From: Stomoxys calcitrans
Lineage: Eukaryota > Arthropoda > Insecta > Diptera > Muscidae
Assembly: GCF_963082655.1 (NCBI RefSeq)
Contig: NC_081552.1
Location: 125,025,494 to 125,089,493 of the forward strand
Direction of reading: 5' to 3'
DNA length: 64,000 nucleotides
Shown here: positions 30,660 through 44,247 of the stretch, one piece after another
Position numbering within the stretch: position 1 is the stretch's first letter
Layout: each line of letters begins with the position of its first letter
Made by a program: the position numbers and the translations under genes
The notes under the pieces: generated by a model
Database searches by the model: none
The model's input: the letters and a program-made list of their open reading frames with translations, nothing else
What the model was told of the DNA's origin: nothing

Positions 30660-31960
30660 CCATCAAATAACCAATGGCCAACATTAGTGTCTATTCCCAG
30701 GTTAGGGGCGGCTGGAGGCGAGCGTCGGATCTTGGAGCAAGCGGCTCGCGAAAACGAGGGAGACATGCGCGATCCCACAAAACCCACGCGGTTGGGGCGC
30801 TGGGCTAGTAACCCGCCCCGGAAAACTATGAGAAATAAAGAACAGGAAAATCGGACCCCACTAACGTTGACGACCCACGCAAACGAAAAAAGAACCATGA
30901 GTTGGGGATCTGCACCTGGAATAAACCCACTATTTATAGAGAAGGTGCAGTATACGCGCTGGCGGATGCATTAGAAAAGTACAAGGCAGATATTACAGCC
31001 TTACAGGAAGTGCGATGGACTGGGAATGGCGTCACTACAATACCAAAGGGTGACGAACTACACAATAGCTGCCATAACACCAAGCATGTGGATTTGTGGT
31101 TAGTAGGAGACTGAAACACATTGTCTCCCGCTTTACTCCGGTGGATGATAATCTAGCCACAATCCGCATAAAAGCCAAATTCTTTAACATCAGCCTTATT
31201 TGTGCCCATGCCCCGACGGAAGACAAGGACGAGCTAAGGATATTTTCTACGAGCACCTAAAGATAGAATATGACCGCTGCTTCGCCCATGATATTAAAAT
31301 CGTTCTGAGAGATTTTAATGCGAAGATAGGGAAGGAAGACATGTATGATCCAACAGTCGGAAAATTTAGCCTCCACTAGATAGCTTCGAGTAATGGGTTG
31401 AGGCTGATAGATTTTGCCGCAGCAAAAAAACATATTAGTTAGTATCACCAGATTTCAACATAAAAATGTTCACAAATGCACATGGCTGTCATCCGATCAA
31501 AACACGAGGAACCAAACTAATCACGTTGTGATAGATGAAAATTCATCCAGCATGTTAGATATACTATCGATCGGTGGAGCGAATATAGATTAGGATCATT
31601 ACTTTGTTGAAGCAATGGTTCGCACTCGTTTGAACATGGCGAGGAAAGTACGATTTGACACTGCACGGAAGCTGGACATTGAAGAGCTTCAAACAAAACA
31701 AATGGCAGCGGCATACTCCACTCGAATGACCCAACTGCTAGATGAAAGCACTCCTTGTTCCGATGATATAATAACGCAGTGGCAAAGTATTGCCCGCTCC
31801 AAGGAAAATGCCACGGAATCCGTACTTGGTTATCAGAAGCCTCCTCCAAGAAACCCATGGTACGATCAAAAGTGTAGAGATACTACTGAAGCCAAGAATG
31901 CGGCAATCAATACCAACGCGTCGGAAAAAAAGGAAATGGAAAGACGTGAGTGTGAATGAA
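30660..31960 (+). pseudogene. RTE-like LINE, 5' part with endonuclease
   Basis: Broken frames encode a CFDP2-type apurinic endonuclease: ELGICTWN-like start at 30895-30915 and YALADALEKYKADITALQEV + RWTGNGV (30950-31030). These are followed by FFNISLICAHAPTEDKD (31185-31220), KIVLRDFNAKIGKEDMYDP (31290-31345; the usual GDFNAK Gly reads Arg) and GLRLIDFAAAK. The linker MARKVRFDTARKLDIEELQ ... PWYDQKCRDTTEAKNAAINT follows at 31633-31925. The endonuclease nicks target DNA to prime reverse transcription in this class. Stops and frameshifts are many. The 5' part upstream of 30890 (RTPLTLTTHANEKRTM) may be the ORF's N-terminus. Confidence 0.8.
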
Positions 31961-31965
31961 TTGAT

Positions 31966-32700
31966 ATGTACAGGAGTCAGAATGAAGTCCGAAAATTCTA
32001 CCAAAGAATTAAACATCAAACCGATGGCTTTGGTACAGGCTCATCCTCCTGCAGAGACAAAGAAGGAAATCTTGTAACTGACACGGATAGCATGCTGAGG
32101 ATATGGAAAGAACATTTTACCCAACTGCTAGTGTCCGACGTTGGCGGCGAAGAGGATACCGTAGAACCAAGTAATGATGATGGTATAGAATGTTTACCTC
32201 CTAGTCACAACGAGGTCCAAGTAGCAGTGACCCGGCTGAAGAACACCAAGGCAGCAGGAGCCGATGGGTTACCCGCTGAACTATTTGAAACAGGAGGCGA
32301 CACGCTGACAAGGCGTATGCATCAGCTTATCTGCGCAATCTGGATAGAAGAACGCATACCCGATGATTGGAACTTCAGCATACTACATCCCGTACACGAG
32401 AAAGGCGACAAGATGGAAAGTGTCAACTACAAAGGAATAAATCTCCTCCCCATCGCATACAAGATACTCTCGAGCGTACTGTGTGAAAGATTAAAACTTA
32501 AAGTCAATGAGATAATTGGGCCCTATCAATGCGGCTTTAAACCTGGTAAATCCACCCTGGACCAGATATTCACACTGCACCAAATCCTGGAAAAGAACCG
32601 AGAGGACAAATCAACACCTACCAATTCTTTGTTGAATACAAAGCCGCTTTCGATACTCCTTTATGTTCAAAAGTATTTGAAGCCATGACTGAGTTTAGTA
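31966..32700 (+). pseudogene. RTE-like LINE, RT N-terminal half
   Basis: A frame of about 240 codons: RKFYQRIKHQTDGFGTG, EGNLVTDTDSMLRIWKEHF, then the RT fingers VTRLKNTKAAGADGLPAELF (32230-32290), RRMHQLICAIWIEERIPDDW, NYKGINLLPIAYKILSSVL (32428-32484) and GPYQCGFKPGKSTLDQIF. A frameshift near 32600 removes the AFD catalytic block from the frame. The element then breaks at GAGTTTAGTA (32700), and its 3' part is found at 35091. The gap relative to the copy at 1592 is only about 70 bp of LINE sequence. Confidence 0.85.
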
Positions 32701-32701
32701 A

Positions 32702-32935
32702 AATGCAAATGTATATTTTGCCCATGAACATTCCAAAAAGGAAAAGGAGCAAACTTCTCACGTGTCATTGAGTGCAGTCCGATTCAGGTTTTAGCTCAAT
32801 GATAAGAGGCCTCCTTTTTTATAGCCGAGTCCGAACGGCGTGCCGCAGTGCGACACCTCTTTGGAGAGAAGTTTTACATGGTATAGTACCTCACAAATGT
32901 TGCCAGCATTAGGAGGGGAAAACCACCGCTAACAT
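32702..32935 (-). mobile_element. tRNA-derived SINE, minus strand, lacking its tRNA head
   Basis: Reverse of the 24261/58141 family: the plus strand shows GCCGAGTCCGAACGGCGTGC, CGCAGTGCGACACCTCTTTG and ATTAGGAGGGGAAAACCACC. It sits at the left edge of the insertion block inside the RTE. The tRNA-like head is not seen here; a head fragment lies at 33983-34020 beyond a DINE-A, so the SINE may have been split by that DINE. Confidence 0.75.
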
Positions 32936-33980
32936 TTTTATACCCTCCACCATAAGATGGGGGGTATACTAATTTCGTCATTCTGATTGTAACTACTCGA
33001 AATATTCGTCTGAGACCCCATAAAGTATATATATTCTTGATCGTCGTAAAATTGTATGTCGATCTAGCCTTGTCCGTCCGTCCGTCCGTCCGTACGTCCG
33101 TCCGTCCGTCCGTCCGTCCGTCTGTCTGTCGAAAGCACGCTAACTTCCGAAGGAGTAAAGCTAGCCGCTTGAAATTTTGCACAAATACTTCTTATTAGTG
33201 TAGGTCGGTTGGGCCATATCGGTCTATGTTCTGATATAGCTGCCATATAAACCGATCTTGGGTCTTGACTTCTTGAGCCTCTAGAGTGCGCAATTCTTAT
33301 CCAATTGGGATGAATTTTGGCACGTAGTATTTTGTTAAGATATCCAACAACTGTGCCAAATATGGTTCAAATCGGTTCATAACCTGATATAGCTGTCATA
33401 TAAACAGATCTGGGGACTTGACTTCTTGAGGTTCTAGAGGGCTCAATTTCTATCCGATTTGGCTGAAATTTCGCAAGACGTTTTTTATTGTTACTTTCAA
33501 CAACTATGTCAAATAAAGTACAAGTCGGTTCATAACCTGATTTAGCTGCCATATAAACCGATCTGGGATCTTGACTTCTTGAGCCTCTAGAGGTCGCAAT
33601 TATTATCCGATTTGCCTGAAATTTTGTACGACGTATTCTCTCATGACCATTAACATACGTGTTTATTATGGTCTGAATCGGTCTATAGCCCGATACAGCT
33701 CCCATATAAATCGATCTCTCTACTTTACTTCTTGAGCCCACAAAGAGCGCAATTCTTATTCGAATTGGCTGACATTTTACACAGGTCTCCAACATAAATA
33801 TAATTTAATTGTGCTCCAAACCGGATCATATCTTAATATCGCTCTAATAGCAGAGCAAATCTTTTCTTATATCCTTTTTTTTGCCTAAGAAGAGATGCCG
33901 GGAAAAGAACTCGACAAATGCGATCCATGGTGTAGAGTATATAAGATTCGGCCCGGCCGAACTTAGCACGCTACTTGTTT
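32936..33980 (-). mobile_element. DINE-like element, subfamily A, full length, minus
   Basis: 3' hairpin TTTTATACCCTCCACCATAA at 32936; (GTCC)n tract at 33072-33130; body units; 5' end CGGCCCGGCCGAACTTAGCA then ACTTG at 33980. Its 5' inverted-repeat partner is damaged (GTGTAGAGTATATAAG). It lies inside the SINE that occupies 32702-34020. Confidence 0.85.
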
Positions 33981-33982
33981 TC

Positions 33983-34020
33983 TGAGGGTATCGCCAGGAT
34001 TCGAACCCAGGCGTTTAGCA
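33983..34020 (-). mobile_element. SINE tRNA-like head fragment
   Basis: On minus, TGCTAAACGCCTGGGTTCG then AATCCTGGCGATACCC contains a perfect B-box. It is the head of the SINE family seen at 24261. Too short and unflanked to be a tRNA gene. Confidence 0.65.
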
Positions 34021-35090
34021 CAAAAGGCGTTAAGATCGGCCGGGCCAAACTTTGGATACCCACCACCTCGGGAATATATGTAAACCACCTTTCATCAAAA
34101 TCCGGTGAAAATTGCATACCTTATGTCCTATAGCAGTTATATCGAAATATGTTCCGATTTGGACCAAATACTAATAAGAACAAGTCATTGTTCAATTGTG
34201 TATAACAAAATATTGATCTTTTTAGTAGCTATATCTAAAAATAAACCGATCTTAACCATATACGAAACGTATGTCGAAAAGCCTAACATAAGTTACTATG
34301 TCAAATTTCAGTGAAATCGGATTATAAATGCGCCTTTTATAGGGCCAAGACTTTAAATCGAGATATCGGTCTACATGGCAGCTATATCCAAATCCGAACC
34401 GATTTGGGCCAAGTTGCAAAAATATGTGGAAGGGCCTAACGCAACGCACTGTCCCAAATTTCGGCAGTCGAGAGATCGGTGTAGATGGCAGCTATATCCA
34501 AAACTGGACCAATCGGTGCTATATGACAGAAGTATATCAAGGGGCTTAACTTAACTCACGGTCCCAAATTACGGCAACATCGGATAATAAATGCGCCTTT
34601 TATGGCCAAGAACCTTAAATCGAGAGAACGGGTTATATGGCAGCTATATCCAAATCTGAACTGATCACGGCCAAATTGAAGAAGGATGTCGAAGGGTCTA
34701 AGAGAACTTACTGTCCCAAATTCAGCAAAATCGCATAATAAATGTGGCTTTTATGGGCCTAAGACCCTAAATCGGAGGATCGGTCTATATGGGGGCTATA
34801 TCAAGATATAGTCCGATATAGCCCATCTTCGAACTCAACCTGCTTGTGGACAAAAAAGAATCTGTGCATAATTTCAGCTCAATATCTCTATTTTTAAAGA
34901 CTGTAGCGTGATTTCAATAGAAAGACGGACAGACAGACGGACTGACGGACGGACATGTCTAGATCGTCTTAGATTTTTACGCTGATCAAGAATATATGTA
35001 ATTTATAGGGTCGGAAATGGATATTTCGATGTGTTGCAAAAGAAATGACAAAATGAATATACCCCCATCCTTCTGTGGTGGGTATAAAAA
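34021..35090 (+). mobile_element. DINE-like element, subfamily B, near full length
   Basis: Starts CAAAAGGCGTTAAG with ATACCCACCACCTCGGG at 34057; ends CATCCTTCTGTGGTGGGTAT + AAAAA at 35090. The CTAGATCGTCTTAGATTTTT and GGGTCGGAAATGGATATTTC blocks precede the end. The RTE resumes at the next base, so it is one of the elements nested in that LINE. Confidence 0.85.
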
Positions 35091-35812
35091 AGAATCTCTC
35101 GGAACCATTTAATACCAAACGAGGTTACAGACAAGGAGACAGTCTATCGTATGATCTCTGTGATATCCTGCTGGAGAAGATTATACGAGATGCCGGTCAC
35201 CGGAAGTAGTAACTGCAGACTTTGAAAGAATCGAAAAAGAATCAGTGAAAATAGATCTGTCAGTAAATGGAAATTAGATGAAATGGATGGTTTCAGATAA
35301 AGAAACGAAATGACACTAGTTTTGGGATAAAGCGAAGAATAATACTGGCAAACAGATGTTACTAAGCAGTTTAGAAACAAGGCCACCTCTCGACAGACGA
35401 AAATTATACTATACCAGACATTACCAGATACTACCAATGTTCTTATATGGTTCTGATTCATGAGTACTTGCAAAAGCAGATGAGGCAGTGCTTTTAATAT
35501 TTGAGAGAAAGATTCTTCGTAAAATACATGGACCAGTTTGCGTTAAAGGAGAATATAGGCGACGTCTGAACTACGAGCTGTATGAGCTGAACGACGACGA
35601 TAGCATAGCTACACGTATTAAAATACAACGGCTGCGTTGACTAGATCATGTGACAACATAGATGAAGAAGCTCCAGCAAAGAAGTCTTTTGAAGGTACAC
35701 GCAAACCGGGAAGACCAAAAGCCCGATGGAAAGATCAAGAAGATCGAGGCGTTATTCTAGGTTCGGCTAACAGAACAAATGTTCTGTCATAGCCAATTAA
35801 AGTAAAATAAGG
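35091..35812 (+). pseudogene. RTE-like LINE, RT C-terminal and 3' end
   Basis: Resumes AGAATCTCTCGGAACCATTT (nt 2053 in the first copy), then RLQTRRQSIV-like decay of the QGDSLSC block. The YADD region is deleted (DAGHRK at 35192). ILANRCY, SCLYGSDS, RRRLNYELYELNDDDSIATR and HVTT-type tail fragments follow to the shared 3' end TAGCCAATTAAAGTAAA at about 35812. With 30660-32700 it forms a single interrupted copy. Confidence 0.8.
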
Positions 35813-35814
35813 GC

Positions 35815-36480
35815 CTGTGTCTGTTGATAATGTCAACCTTACATTTGTTTCACTTTTGATTCAGGGTTTTAGCTGAGAGATATAAAACTCTGTTTGAGTA
35901 AACCTACACATTTGGGTGCATTCTGCATGAGCTAGAAAGTTGTATATGTGCTGCAGATGACGGTAACTATAGTTACCGGGAAGTATTATTGGGTGGCGTT
36001 CTCGATAGGGAAGAGACGGATCTGCGAGTCTTCCATTTACTCGTAAAATTTTTTTGTGAATCGAGAAATGGGTTTAGTGTAGACAAAATGATTCTACGGG
36101 AAATAAGTTAAGTGTTCATAAGAGCGTCATATTCGTCTGGATAAAATATTTTCTGGTAGAACATTAATAGCTGATTTTTAACAAACTGTACCTCATTAAG
36201 TGTTAAATCGATGGTTTCAATTCTGAAATTATTCCTGATTCGTGATTTATTCGAATTGAAAAATCTGAAAGCATAGGAATGGACTCTCAATGCCCTTGTA
36301 TAGGACAAGAACCTTGGTAAAATATCGTCTTTTCCAATCGAAACATGGAGAACATTTATTGCCTGAGAGTTTTCAGGAACTAGTAATGGATTTCTCTTGA
36401 GCCAATTAGTTCCGAAGTACTTGACTATTTTGGTCCACTCAACCATAATGAATTGGAACTGAGATTTTGCTGCGAGCAAC
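35815..36480 (-). pseudogene. BEL/Pao pol, pre-integrase region
   Basis: Minus strand 36479-36108 encodes VEWTKIVKYFGTNWLKRN, DDILPRFLSYTRALRVHSYAFRFF and NEVQFVKNQLLMFYQKIFYP. It is followed across frameshifts by INPFLDS, a GR-rich SLPYRERHP-like segment and QTEFYISRLKP near 35870. This is the stretch between RNase H-like and integrase regions in BEL/Pao polyproteins. It stops exactly where the RTE 3' end begins. Confidence 0.75.
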
Positions 36481-37260
36481 CGCGGGTTCCAAGATCAGCA
36501 GGGTTGCCTTGTACATGTCTCCACTTTTCACTTCGGCCAATTGCCACTTAGGTTTCCCAAGATATCGGGGGGTTTCAGAGCCACAATTGGTGCATAAGAA
36601 TTTTTCAGCTAATTACAATAGGAGTTATCCATCCAGCTGGGTCAAACAATTGGGCCACAGTAGAGTACCTCGCTCTGGTTTGGGCTTAAGTGTTGTTGGA
36701 TCCGTATTGCAGAAAAGGAAAAGTGATCCTTAATATAATCCCATTTTATTGCTAGAGTGGAATTTTTTCGAAAAGACGCAAGAGGTCTAAGTCATATAAA
36801 TCTTCTTTGGGTAGATGGGCACGCAATTCTGGCTTGTTCGCGGTCCATTTCTTCAATGGGAACCCAGCTGAATTGAGAACAGCTATGGGTTGTTTTTGCA
36901 AAGTAGTAGTTTGTTCGATTGAAAAGCCTCCTAACAAAATGTCATCAACATACGTTTCTTTACCAAGATCTTAGCTATAAGTGGGAACTGCTGTTCAAAG
37001 TCAGAGGCTAGATGTTGTAGAGTTATTATAGCTAGGACGGGTGTACAGTTTATTCCAAAGGTTACCGTGTTCAATTGGTAATCCTTAATTGGACTGGATC
37101 TATATTTTTGAAATCAAATGTGCTGGCATGGCCTATTTGTGGGTTGTACCTTTCTCTGGCGCTAAATTTTCTGAATATCCCTCAATAGACTTATTTATAT
37201 CTGGATAGTGGATATCAAGTCCTCAATAGTGTTTATTCTCTCGTCTTCGAGTGCGTGACA
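36481..37260 (-). pseudogene. BEL/Pao reverse transcriptase remnant
   Basis: The catalytic block ETYVDDILLGGFS is readable on minus at about 36960-36925 (YVDD, Asp pair kept). It is followed by QTTTLQKQPIAVLNSAGFPL and KKWTANKPELRAHLP (about 36900-36815). Downstream, 36650-36500 has a WPNCLTQLDG-like decay. LTR retrotransposon RT; numerous frame breaks. Confidence 0.75.
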
Positions 37261-37770
37261 TTGGTTATAAACGTATATACCTGCTCCGTCACCATGGGAC
37301 CGCTGAGTACCCATCCAAAGATCCTATTGTAAGCGGAAGCTTGAGCACAAATATTTTTCTGAAGACTCTCAATGTATACAAATCGTCATTGCCCAGTATG
37401 AAATCAATGTTCAAAGTCAATGTATTGAAGTATGAGTCTGCTAGATCCAGTTCATTGAACTCTTGAGTGTATGTGACGTCGAAAGAGACAATTGGTAATT
37501 TTTTTGTAAGTTTAGGAAGAATAATTGACAATCACAATACGAAAGTCAATATGTGGAGCATACAGTACCGCCTTTAGAGTTGTCTCACCAACTCCATTGA
37601 TCTCAAAAAGAAATTTGCGATAGGGCACATTTAACAATCTTCTGATCCTTTCAGACAAGAAGGTTCTTTGTGACCCAGGGTCGATTAACGCCCGAACCGT
37701 GAAGAGCTCACCCTGGTGCTGGAGTTGCACCAGGACTGTGCGAAGGTATATCGTCTCATTATTCAATGAG
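37261..37770 (-). pseudogene. BEL/Pao aspartic protease and linker
   Basis: Minus-strand frame YLRTVLVQLQHQGELFTVRA + LIDPGSQRTFLSERIRRLL (37755-37600) has the DPGS active-site motif typical of BEL/Pao proteases. After a frameshift, ILPKLTKKLPIVSFDVTYT and LNIDFILGNDDLY (37525-37375) follow, matching the protease-RT linker in this family. Protease cleaves the element's polyprotein. Upstream gag is not recognisable. Confidence 0.8.
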
Positions 37771-38484
37771 AAGTTTGCTTGATCCTGAGAGTATGCATTC
37801 TGTGACGTAGAAGGAGTTTCGTCATCATTTCCTAAATTTGGCTCATTCTTAGCCGCATTACTTCTCTCAGTGTGGTTGCAGGCCTAAGAGCTAGAGGTGG
37901 AGAACTATCGGATAGCACTATCAATGGTTGGGCACTATCGCTACTATCGATAGTGGCCAAGACATTTTCGAAAGTGGCCATCGATACTATTGTAGATAGT
38001 TTGGATTGCACATCACCAAATTAAATTTGCGCGTTAATTTGAAGCTCTTGCTAAAAAAAATATTCGATATAAAATTTATAAAAAAAAGTGATACTACAAT
38101 AAAGAGAAATAGATCCCTTTCGTCAAATAGGTATAAAGTTTACGTTCAAAGTAGTAATGAAGTATTTTGACAGTGTTGAATTTAAGTTAAACGTAGGAGC
38201 TCCCTCACACTCAGAGTGTCGAGCCTGAAAGGCAGGCATGCGATTGCAGCACCTAGGATTCGGAGAAAGATTTGGCGACCGAGAGGCAAACACAAAAAAG
38301 TCAGATGACAAAACATTTGCAAAGTGTATTAACTGCGGAAAGGAGCATAAAACCAGCGAAAATACTTCAAACTTGCACTATCATTTGAGGAGATAGCACT
38401 CTGGTTTGGAAATGTATGTCCCAGATTTCAGCACCGGCGGATACTGATAACATCGAATCGACAAGAAAGCAGTTGCACATTCAT
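37771..38484. other. Unassigned, with ATCGATAG-type repeats
   Basis: Between 37900 and 38010 several CTATCGATAG-like motifs occur, including TATCGATA at 37945-37952. A plus-strand CINCGKEHKTSE stretch at about 38328-38363 resembles a retroelement zinc knuckle, but has no longer frame. Nothing else recognised. Confidence 0.35.
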
Positions 38485-38789
38485 ATTCCCAAATAGGCAG
38501 ATCGGTCTATATGGTAGCTATATGTAAATATTGCCCGATATGAACCATATTCGGTAAGCATGTCGATGGCCCTAATAAAATCTCCCTTTTCCAAATTACA
38601 GCGAAATCGGATAATAAATGCGCCTGCTATGGGCTTTAGACCCTATATTCACATATAGTCGGATATAGCCGATTCAAGAACTTAGCCTGCGTATAGAAAA
38701 CATTCGGTTCTATGCCAAATTTCAGATTAATATCTCAATTTTTGTAGTTTTTAGAGTTTTAGATTACAACAAACGGACAGATAAATTAT
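38485..38789 (+). mobile_element. DINE-like fragment, subfamily B body
   Basis: Units with AGATCGGTCTATATGGTAGC, TCGGATAATAAATGCGCCTG and AGAACTTAGCCTGCGTATAG. It ends at ACAAACGGACAGAT, just before the microsatellite, and then abuts the C element. Confidence 0.7.
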
Positions 38790-41163
<2,374 letters not shown>

Positions 41164-41219
41164 AGTACGGCCAAAGATTAATTTTGATAATATGAATATG
41201 TATATACATATATATATAT

Positions 41220-41313
41220 ATATATGTTATGGGATCTGAGAAGAACATTTCGAGGTGTTACAAACGGAATGACTAAATTAGTATACCCCATCGTATGACG
41301 GTGGGTGTAATAA
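41220..41313 (+). mobile_element. DINE-like 3' end fragment
   Basis: TATGTTATGGGATCTGAGAA, CATTTCGAGGTGTTACAAAC and a hairpin relic GTATACCCCATCGTATGACG then GTGGGTGTAATAAA. Confidence 0.65.
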
Positions 41314-41960
41314 ATTGAAATGTAGAGATCAAAGGTTAATTGTGAATTTTTGTGTGTAAGAGAAAAACATTAGGATGTGCCATACATTGGTAGGAAATAT
41401 AAAGCTAATAGGTTTATTGCGAACCTCTTATATAAGAAATCCCATATGCCAATGTGGTGTCTAGAACCATGGATTGGATATCGAATTCACGGGGCTTTAG
41501 ATCAGTTGGAAACGAATAGCAACAGGTTGATAGTAAATCCTTGGAAATTTATAGCAGTTGAGGTTAAAAGACTGATCTAAGTCCATAGAAAATAATGTAT
41601 TAGGTTGTGAGAGACTAATTATTTGCAAAATCTAAAAATTTGCTGCCATTGTAAAAATATTTTGACATAGGAAAATTTGTTTGGTCAAAAACCATTGTAA
41701 AAATATTTTGACATAGGAAAATTTGTTTGGTCAAAAACAGTAAAATTGAAAAAGAAATTCAGCTTTTTATACAAATTTATAAATTTGTTCTCATAAATAT
41801 ACTTTGAGAAATCAATTTTTCAATTGATGTTTATAGATGTTAAACTATAAAAATATTATAATGAATTCGCTGAACCAGACCCGCTCCGCTGCTCCTTCTT
41901 CAATTCTCTAATATCTCTTTAGGGTTGGGACACTTCGCATTGAATGTGTATATCGAATTT
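41314..41960. other. Unassigned interval with a 46-bp tandem duplication
   Basis: 41646-41691 is repeated directly at 41692-41737 (CCATTGTAAAAATATTTTGA ...). No gene recognised. A 67-codon frame at 41377 shows no known domain. Confidence 0.45.
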
Positions 41961-42056
41961 GTGCCACTGTAGCCTATGTCCGCCTATAACGCTGAAAGCC
42001 TCCGTTCAAATTCTGGAGATAACATCGGACAAAATTTAAAGCGGTGGTGATCGGTA
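41961..42056 (+). mobile_element. SINE tRNA-like head, diverged
   Basis: GTCCGCCTATAACGCTGAAA, CCTCCGTTCAAATTCTGG, then AACATCGGACAAAATTTAAA and GCGGTGGTGATCGG: the SINE head and start of body with a mutated B-box. Confidence 0.6.
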
Positions 42057-42059
42057 AAT

Positions 42060-43310
42060 AAATTCAAAATTGGATATCAAATTCGTTTTCTACTCTCAAA
42101 TATCTTTCATTTGAGTCCCATATTGTCATAATGGGTCAATCATTCCATTTGCCTTAATTTTGGAAAGAAAGAACACAAATTTTAATGTAATAGTCGTAAT
42201 CAACTCCCAAATACCTTTCATTTGAGTCCCATATAGACATGGTCGGCTAATATGTCCATTTGGGGGTACTTGGAGGTGGGGCGACCTCCAATTACTTGTA
42301 CCTAATTTTTTATTCCATATTTGTAATCAACTGTCGAATATTTTTATTTGAGGCCCATATTGACATGAACGTCGAATATATTTGCTTAGAGGAGTTTTTG
42401 GGTTGGGACGGCCCGCTGGGTACTTGCACCCAAATTTTAACACGACATTCGTTTTCTAGTCTCCAATACCTTTCATTTGATACTCATATTGTGCCTATCG
42501 GTTCACTTTTGGTTTTGGAAGGCGATGTTGGGGTAGGGGGAGGGACCACCCCTATCCGATGTCTAAAAATTATAAGGCGAATGTTTCCTTCCAGACAAAC
42601 TGGAAATTTGAAGAAAATTGGTTCAGCCGTTTTTGATTCTATGGAACAAACAAATGATAGATATGCCCATTTAAAGCGTTTTTGGAGGGTAGGATGACCC
42701 CCCATTCTTCGATCTGATTTTGTATGCCAGATTCGTAATCTACTTCCGAATACCTTTCATGTGAAGCCCATATTGACATGAACGCCCAATATGTCTGTTT
42801 GGGGGAATTTTAGGATTGGGGCGGCCCGATGGGTACTTAGACCCAAATTTTAATACCATATCCGTATTCTATTTTCCAATACCTTTCATTTGATACCCAT
42901 GTTGTTCCTATCGGCCCACTTTTGGTTTTGGGTGGTGGTTTTCTATTTCTCCTTCCAGACCATATTCGCAATCTGCTTCCGAATACCTTTCATTTGAGTC
43001 CAATATTGTCATGATCGTCTAAAAAACATATTTTAGGGGGATTTGGTGTTAGGGCGGTCCCCCCAATTACTTGTACCCAATTTTTGATATGAAATTCGTA
43101 CTCCTTCTCCTGAATACCTTTCATTTGAGTCACATATTGTACCGATCGGTCCACTTTTATTTTTGGATAGTACTTTTGGGGTAAGGGTCGCCTTCTTCCG
43201 ATATCAAAAAATTATATAGCCTACGTTTCCTTCCAAACCAACCTACACAATCTGTGATAATTTCAAGCTAATCGGTTCAACAAACACAAATTCAATTTTA
43301 TTTATAAGAC
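42060..43310 (+). mobile_element. C-family element/array
   Basis: Units with ACCTTTCATTTGAGTCCCAT, GGTGGGGCGACC and TGGTACTTG-type segments. An internal copy of the terminal block (AATTTGAAGAAAATTGGTTC + AGCCGTTTTTGA) occurs at about 42605-42640. Ends near TATTTATAAGACTAGCTGGA, where the next array begins. Confidence 0.7.
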
Positions 43311-44247
43311 TAGCTGGACAGGACAGGAAATATGACCGGTATGGGGGTGTTTTTGGGTGTGAGTCGGATCCCCATATATCAGATTAGTGCTCTGGTCTCA
43401 AATACCTTTCATTTGAGTCCCATATTGTCATTATTGGTTTATATTTCATTTGGCTGGTGGCTTTGGAGGTGAGGCGGCCCCCTAGATATCCTACCCAAAC
43501 TAAGGATACAAATTTCTGTATTTAAGTTATTATAAACGAACTAAATTTTACTTAAACCGCCCCACAAATCTCCGACATCTGGCGTTTTTGAAAATAGGGC
43601 AAGGGGAGGGTCCGCCATTAAAGTTTGGATGTTAGATCTACTTCATTCTCTTGAATTTGGTGGTGGATTGGAGTAGCCAAACTCTTTGCCCCAAACGTGG
43701 ATATCAGATTCATACTCCACTCCCAAAAACCATATTGGAGCTATATATTGCTATAGTCGGTATATATGTGTGGTTTAGGGGGAGTTTATGAGGTGAGGCT
43801 GCCCTAAAACACTTGGCCAAGAAACAAATACAGATGTGAGCCCATTTTTGCCATAATCCACAAATATGTCCAGCTTGAGGGCTATGCAAGGTGGGGCCGC
43901 CAAACTCGTATTTAGCCCTGAAAAAATATCAACATCGTGCTACTCTCAAATTTCTTTAAAATTGAGGCCCAATTGCCATTGGTGTAGGGGATGTTTATGG
44001 GGTGACACGACCCCCAAACATTTGGCCTCAAAATTGGATATTAAATTCGTTTTCTACTATCAAATACCTATTATTTTAGCCACTTATTGCCATAGTAGGC
44101 ATTCATGACCAGTTTGAAAGGAGTTTAGAGGTGAGCCCTGAAGTAATATCAGCTTCGTGAGTACGATTTTGTTTGAGCCATAATGTCAAGCATTTTGAAG
44201 GAGACAATCAAGATATTAAGGGCTACGGGTCTCGTTCAGATTCAGAT
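43311..44247 (+). mobile_element. C-family element, left of a DINE-A insertion
   Basis: Starts ACTAGCTGGACAGGACAGG. Diverged units run to GGTCTCGTTCAGATTCAGAT. The same order (…TTCTCGTTCAGATCCA…) is uninterrupted at about 60105-60125 in the array starting at 59230. Confidence 0.65.

Noticed and set aside
33998..34009. Perfect tRNA B-box
   Set aside because: No A-box, acceptor stem or full cloverleaf; it belongs to a SINE head fragment.
38328..38363. CINCGKEHKTSE zinc-knuckle-like stretch on plus
   Set aside because: Opposite strand to the BEL element and too short; no gag frame around it.
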